Below are positions 61,624 through 64,000 of a stretch of 64,000 nucleotides of DNA, in pieces (within the stretch, counting starts at the first letter, position 1; each line of letters opens with the position of its first letter). Origin of the DNA: Paenibacillus sp. USDA918EY (GTDB lineage: Bacteria; Bacillota; Bacilli; Paenibacillales; Paenibacillaceae); the NCBI RefSeq assembly GCF_009870825.1, contig NZ_WTWY01000004.1, positions 248,001 through 312,000 on the forward strand, given 5' to 3'. The notes beneath the pieces were generated by a model. The model worked only from the letters and a program-made list of their open reading frames with translations, did not search any database and had not been told where the DNA came from. The position numbers were made by a program, and so were the translations under genes.

Positions 61624-62853
61624 ATGAATTTGGAACCTTACCGCAATAAAATGACGGCCTTTATACTGAACTTCATCCCTGGACTGGGTCATTATTATAT
61701 GGGGAGAAAAGGAAGAGGGTTCGTTTATCCGTTTCTGTTTTTCGGTGGGATATTGTTCGGGTTCATGCTGGCGGTCGTCACCGGTTACCAGGGGAAGTTT
61801 TTTCTTGGACTAACGGCCGTATGCGCCGTGCTTTTATGGCTCATCTGCATGCTGGATTTGATGGTGTATTTGCTGCGAATGCCGGCATATCGGCCCAATG
61901 ATTATCGACCGTACGAACATGATATGAACGGTTACCAGCCTTATGCCAATCCGGGCATTCCGCCTGCCGGGCCGGAGCCGTATCCCGGTCAGATGGGCAT
62001 GGGCGGCGCCGGTTCTGCATTTCGCCCGCACCCGCCTCATTCCAGCTCCGGACAAAATCCGGAGAGCGAACGGTTTTATACGATTTTGCTGTCCTTTGTG
62101 CCGGGGCTCGGTCATCTGCACATGGGACTCATGCAGCGGGGACTATCGTTTTTGATCGCTTTTTTCGGGCTGGGCACGATCATGTTTTTCCTGACCGGGA
62201 TTACAAGCCGCACCATTTTCCTGCTGTTCCTGGGCGTGCTGCCGATCATTTGGCTGTACTGCATGTTTGATGCCGTTCAGCTCATTCACCGCAGACAGGC
62301 GGGGGAGATGCTTCAGGACCGCTCCTTGTTTGATGACATGGAGTCCGGACGCGAGGAAGGGAAACGAAGCAAAGTGATCGCGACGCTGCTTTCCGCTTTT
62401 CCCGGTGCGGGGCATATGTATTTGGGATTGCAAAAAAGAGGCCTGCAGCTAATGGTTATTTTCCTCGGCAGCGTGTATGTGCTGGATGTGCTGCGTTTGT
62501 CCTTGTTTCTCTTTTTGATTCCGCTTGTCTGGTTTTTCTCGTTTTTTGACGGGCTGCAGCAAACGAGCCGCTACGGACGCGAGCCTCTTGTGGACCGCCC
62601 GATCGTCGAAGGCATATCCGACCACCAGCGCTGGCTGGGCATCGGTCTCATGCTGCTCGGTCTTTATTATGTCGGATCCACGATCTTGGTCCCGTTCCTT
62701 GACCGCTGGTTCCCGGAATGGTTTATCGACTATAAAATGCGTTATTTGAAGCCTGCTATCGTGTCGATCCTGCTCATTGCGGGCGGCATCAAGCTGATGG
62801 CCGGCTCGGATAAGGGCCGCAGGGACAAGGAACGGAAGTTTCATGGGAAGTGA
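61624..62853 (+). CDS. Multi-pass protein with three TM2-like repeats
   Basis: The 409-residue membrane protein contains the same motif three times: FIPGLGHYYMGRKGRGF near residue 17, FVPGLGHLHMGLMQRGL near 157 and AFPGAGHMYLGLQKRGL near 256. Each is followed by two hydrophobic segments, as in TM2-type domains. A Pro/Gly/Tyr-rich linker (about 92-145) separates the first and second. Two more membrane segments lie near the C-terminus. AAAGGA is only 3 bases from ATG 61624, so TTG 61630 could be used. It lies 75 bases after the anti-sigma gene and may be its target or sensor. Confidence 0.75.
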   Translation: MNLEPYRNKMTAFILNFIPGLGHYYMGRKGRGFVYPFLFFGGILFGFMLAVVTGYQGKFFLGLTAVCAVLLWLICMLDLMVYLLRMPAYRPNDYRPYEHDMNGYQPYANPGIPPAGPEPYPGQMGMGGAGSAFRPHPPHSSSGQNPESERFYTILLSFVPGLGHLHMGLMQRGLSFLIAFFGLGTIMFFLTGITSRTIFLLFLGVLPIIWLYCMFDAVQLIHRRQAGEMLQDRSLFDDMESGREEGKRSKVIATLLSAFPGAGHMYLGLQKRGLQLMVIFLGSVYVLDVLRLSLFLFLIPLVWFFSFFDGLQQTSRYGREPLVDRPIVEGISDHQRWLGIGLMLLGLYYVGSTILVPFLDRWFPEWFIDYKMRYLKPAIVSILLIAGGIKLMAGSDKGRRDKERKFHGK

Positions 62854-62902
62854 TCTTTGAAAATAAGCAGTTTACAAACCCTGCTGAATCGTTTGTTACA
62901 AG

Positions 62903-62929
62903 AAGGGAGCGGATCCGCTCCTTTTTTTG
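62903..62929 (+). terminator. Terminator after the TM2-repeat gene
   Basis: GGAGCG-GATC-CGCTCC is a perfect palindrome forming a hairpin, followed by seven T residues. Confidence 0.85.
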
Positions 62930-63069
62930 TTTGCGGGAGGGAAATTATTTAGAGCGGGAATGCTATCGCCGGTATTTTTCATTTTAAAAGATATGAGGGT
63001 TTGAGGCCTTGGGAACGTTCCGCTAAGATGGAATACAAATGATTTTTTGAGACTGTGAGGTATAAAAAC

Positions 63070-63399
63070 ATGGCGACGATGGATGACTTTTTGAAGCTGG
63101 ACATCAGGGCTGGGACAATCATGATGGCGGAGCCTTTGGCGAAGGCGCGCAAACCTGCGATCAAGCTGGAGATTGATTTTGGCGAGCTCGGGATCAAGCG
63201 CTCGTCGGCGCAAATCACGCTAAGGTATTCTCCGGACCGGTTGGTGGGCAGGCAGGTGGTTGCGGTTGTGAACTTTCCGCCGCGGAGGATTGCACGCTTT
63301 GATTCGGAGGTGCTGGTGCTTGGCGGCGTTCCCGGCGAAGGGGATGTTGTGCTTTTAAAGCCGGACGAGGAAGTGCCGAACGGAACCCCGATTGCCTAA
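63070..63399 (+). CDS. csaA: CsaA-type chaperone (tRNA-binding domain protein)
   Basis: The 109-residue protein is a single EMAP/tRNA-binding OB-fold with [31 protein letters not shown] near the start, [23 protein letters not shown] in the middle and the NGTPIA end. Size and motifs match CsaA, an export-related chaperone of Bacillus that binds peptides or nucleic acid. ATG 63070 is 9 bases from GTGAGG; GTG 63055 is a poorer start. Confidence 0.9.
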   Translation: MATMDDFLKLDIRAGTIMMAEPLAKARKPAIKLEIDFGELGIKRSSAQITLRYSPDRLVGRQVVAVVNFPPRRIARFDSEVLVLGGVPGEGDVVLLKPDEEVPNGTPIA

Positions 63400-63485
63400 A
63401 AAGCAGGCAGAGGCGTTAGGGAAAGAAGCGCCGCTGTGGTATATTATAAGAATGAATTCATCACAGAAACGGAGCGATTAGCAGG

Positions 63486-64000
63486 ATGGCTGAGAATAAA
63501 CAACAAAAGGCAAAGGGGTTCGCTGCAGACCGGGGAACGGAACGGCGTGCATTTCAATCGGCGGGTGCCCCTTCAGCCGGGAAAAAGGCTGCCCAAAAGC
63601 GGGCGGACGCCCCTTTGTCCCGAAATAAACCTGCCCAGCCAAAAGAAAAGGGCCGAAATGCAAAACCGGCTGCGAAAACCCATCCTAAAGCGCAAGATCG
63701 GAAAGGCACCTTCAATAAGGCTGGACAACCTTCCGCGGAATCGATTAAAGCCGGCGACCGGATCGTCGTGACGATCAAACGGATCGGCATTAACGGGGAA
63801 GGCGTCGGCTACTACCGGAAAAAGGCGGTTTTCGTGCACGGAGCACTGCCGGATGAGGTCGTGAAGGCCATGGTTACCCGGACCGAACCGGGATATTTGA
63901 CAGGGGAAATCATCGAAATCGAAAAAAAATCGCCGCAGCGCATTGAGCCGCCGTGCCCGATTTATTACAAGTGCGGAGGCTGCCAGATTCAGCATATGAA
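63486..64000 (+). CDS. RlmD/RumA-type RNA m5U methyltransferase, 3' end beyond the window
   Basis: An open frame from ATG 63486 runs off the window after about 171 codons. The first 90 residues are a low-complexity basic, Ala/Lys/Pro-rich extension. A TRAM domain follows (about 90-145, GDRIVVTIKRIGINGEGVGYY ... VFVHGALPDEVV), then the start of the iron-sulfur region PPCPIYYKCGGCQIQHM with three of the usual four cysteines. This is the layout of RlmCD-type 23S rRNA uracil-5 methyltransferases. The catalytic part is not in view. The long basic N-terminus is unusual for the family. Confidence 0.85.
   Translation, partial: MAENKQQKAKGFAADRGTERRAFQSAGAPSAGKKAAQKRADAPLSRNKPAQPKEKGRNAKPAAKTHPKAQDRKGTFNKAGQPSAESIKAGDRIVVTIKRIGINGEGVGYYRKKAVFVHGALPDEVVKAMVTRTEPGYLTGEIIEIEKKSPQRIEPPCPIYYKCGGCQIQHM

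Noticed and set aside
1..64000. CRISPR arrays, insertion sequences, prophage, tRNA or rRNA genes
   Set aside because: No spaced direct-repeat arrays, transposase-like frames, terminal inverted repeats, tRNA cloverleafs or rRNA segments were recognised on either strand.

Overview
The window is chromosomal DNA from a spore-forming, bacillithiol-producing Firmicute, most likely a member of the Paenibacillaceae (inference). Supporting signs are a gene order that follows the Bacillus subtilis gpsA-to-dnaD region almost step by step (yphE, yphF, spoIVA, hbs, mtrB, hepS, menG, hepT, ndk, cheR, aroB, aroH, trpEDCFBA, hisC, tyrA, ypiF, qcrABC, ypjA-D, dapB, mgsA, bshB1, bshA, cca, birA, panBCD, dinG, ypmB/tseB, asnS, dnaD), a GC content above that of Bacillus, strong Shine-Dalgarno sequences with frequent TTG/GTG starts, and sporulation genes. 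I saw no phage, insertion sequence, CRISPR array, rRNA or tRNA. Almost everything reads on the + strand; the exceptions are a ypjC-like membrane protein and a 45-residue small ORF.

Layout. 1-2.5 kb: two ferredoxins of different cysteine spacing and a nucleotidyltransferase-like protein lie between yphE- and yphF-like genes. 2.7-4.4 kb: spoIVA behind a good sigma-E-type promoter. 4.6-8.4 kb: a complete sugar-type ABC importer inserted between spoIVA and hbs. 8.4-15.9 kb: HU, the TRAP protein MtrB, and a menaquinone/heptaprenyl block (hepS, menG, ubiA, ubiX, hepT), then ndk and cheR. 16-27.3 kb: aroB, aroH, the trp operon, hisC and tyrA. The trp leader carries ten (G/T)AG triplets at exact 5-nt spacing plus a terminator, so the MtrB made 9 kb upstream is the expected regulator.

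27.4-31.8 kb: a probable small RNA gene with a consensus promoter containing a full CcpA (cre) site, then an ECF sigma/anti-sigma pair, a phosphatase, and carbonic-anhydrase-like and IDEAL-domain proteins. 31.8-38.5 kb: the cytochrome bc operon qcrABC and the ypj genes. 38.5-46.4 kb: dapB, methylglyoxal synthase, bacillithiol genes bshB1/bshA, cca, birA and panBCD behind an attenuator-type leader. 46.5-52.7 kb: a TPR protein, dinG, rex, a methylthioadenosine/SAH-type deaminase and tseB. 53-55 kb: an FtsH-like protease with no extracytoplasmic domain, translationally coupled to a membrane protein that has one. 55-64 kb: 3-hydroxyacyl-CoA dehydrogenase with ackA, asnS, dnaD, an epimerase-like protein, a second ECF sigma operon, csaA, and the 5' part of an RlmD-type RNA methyltransferase cut by the window end.

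Most of the window is ordinary, conserved housekeeping DNA. The points most worth following up are the cre-controlled small RNA at 27.4 kb, the split FtsH-like module at 53-55 kb, the TRAP leader at 18.5 kb, and the possible AUU start of the second ECF sigma factor.
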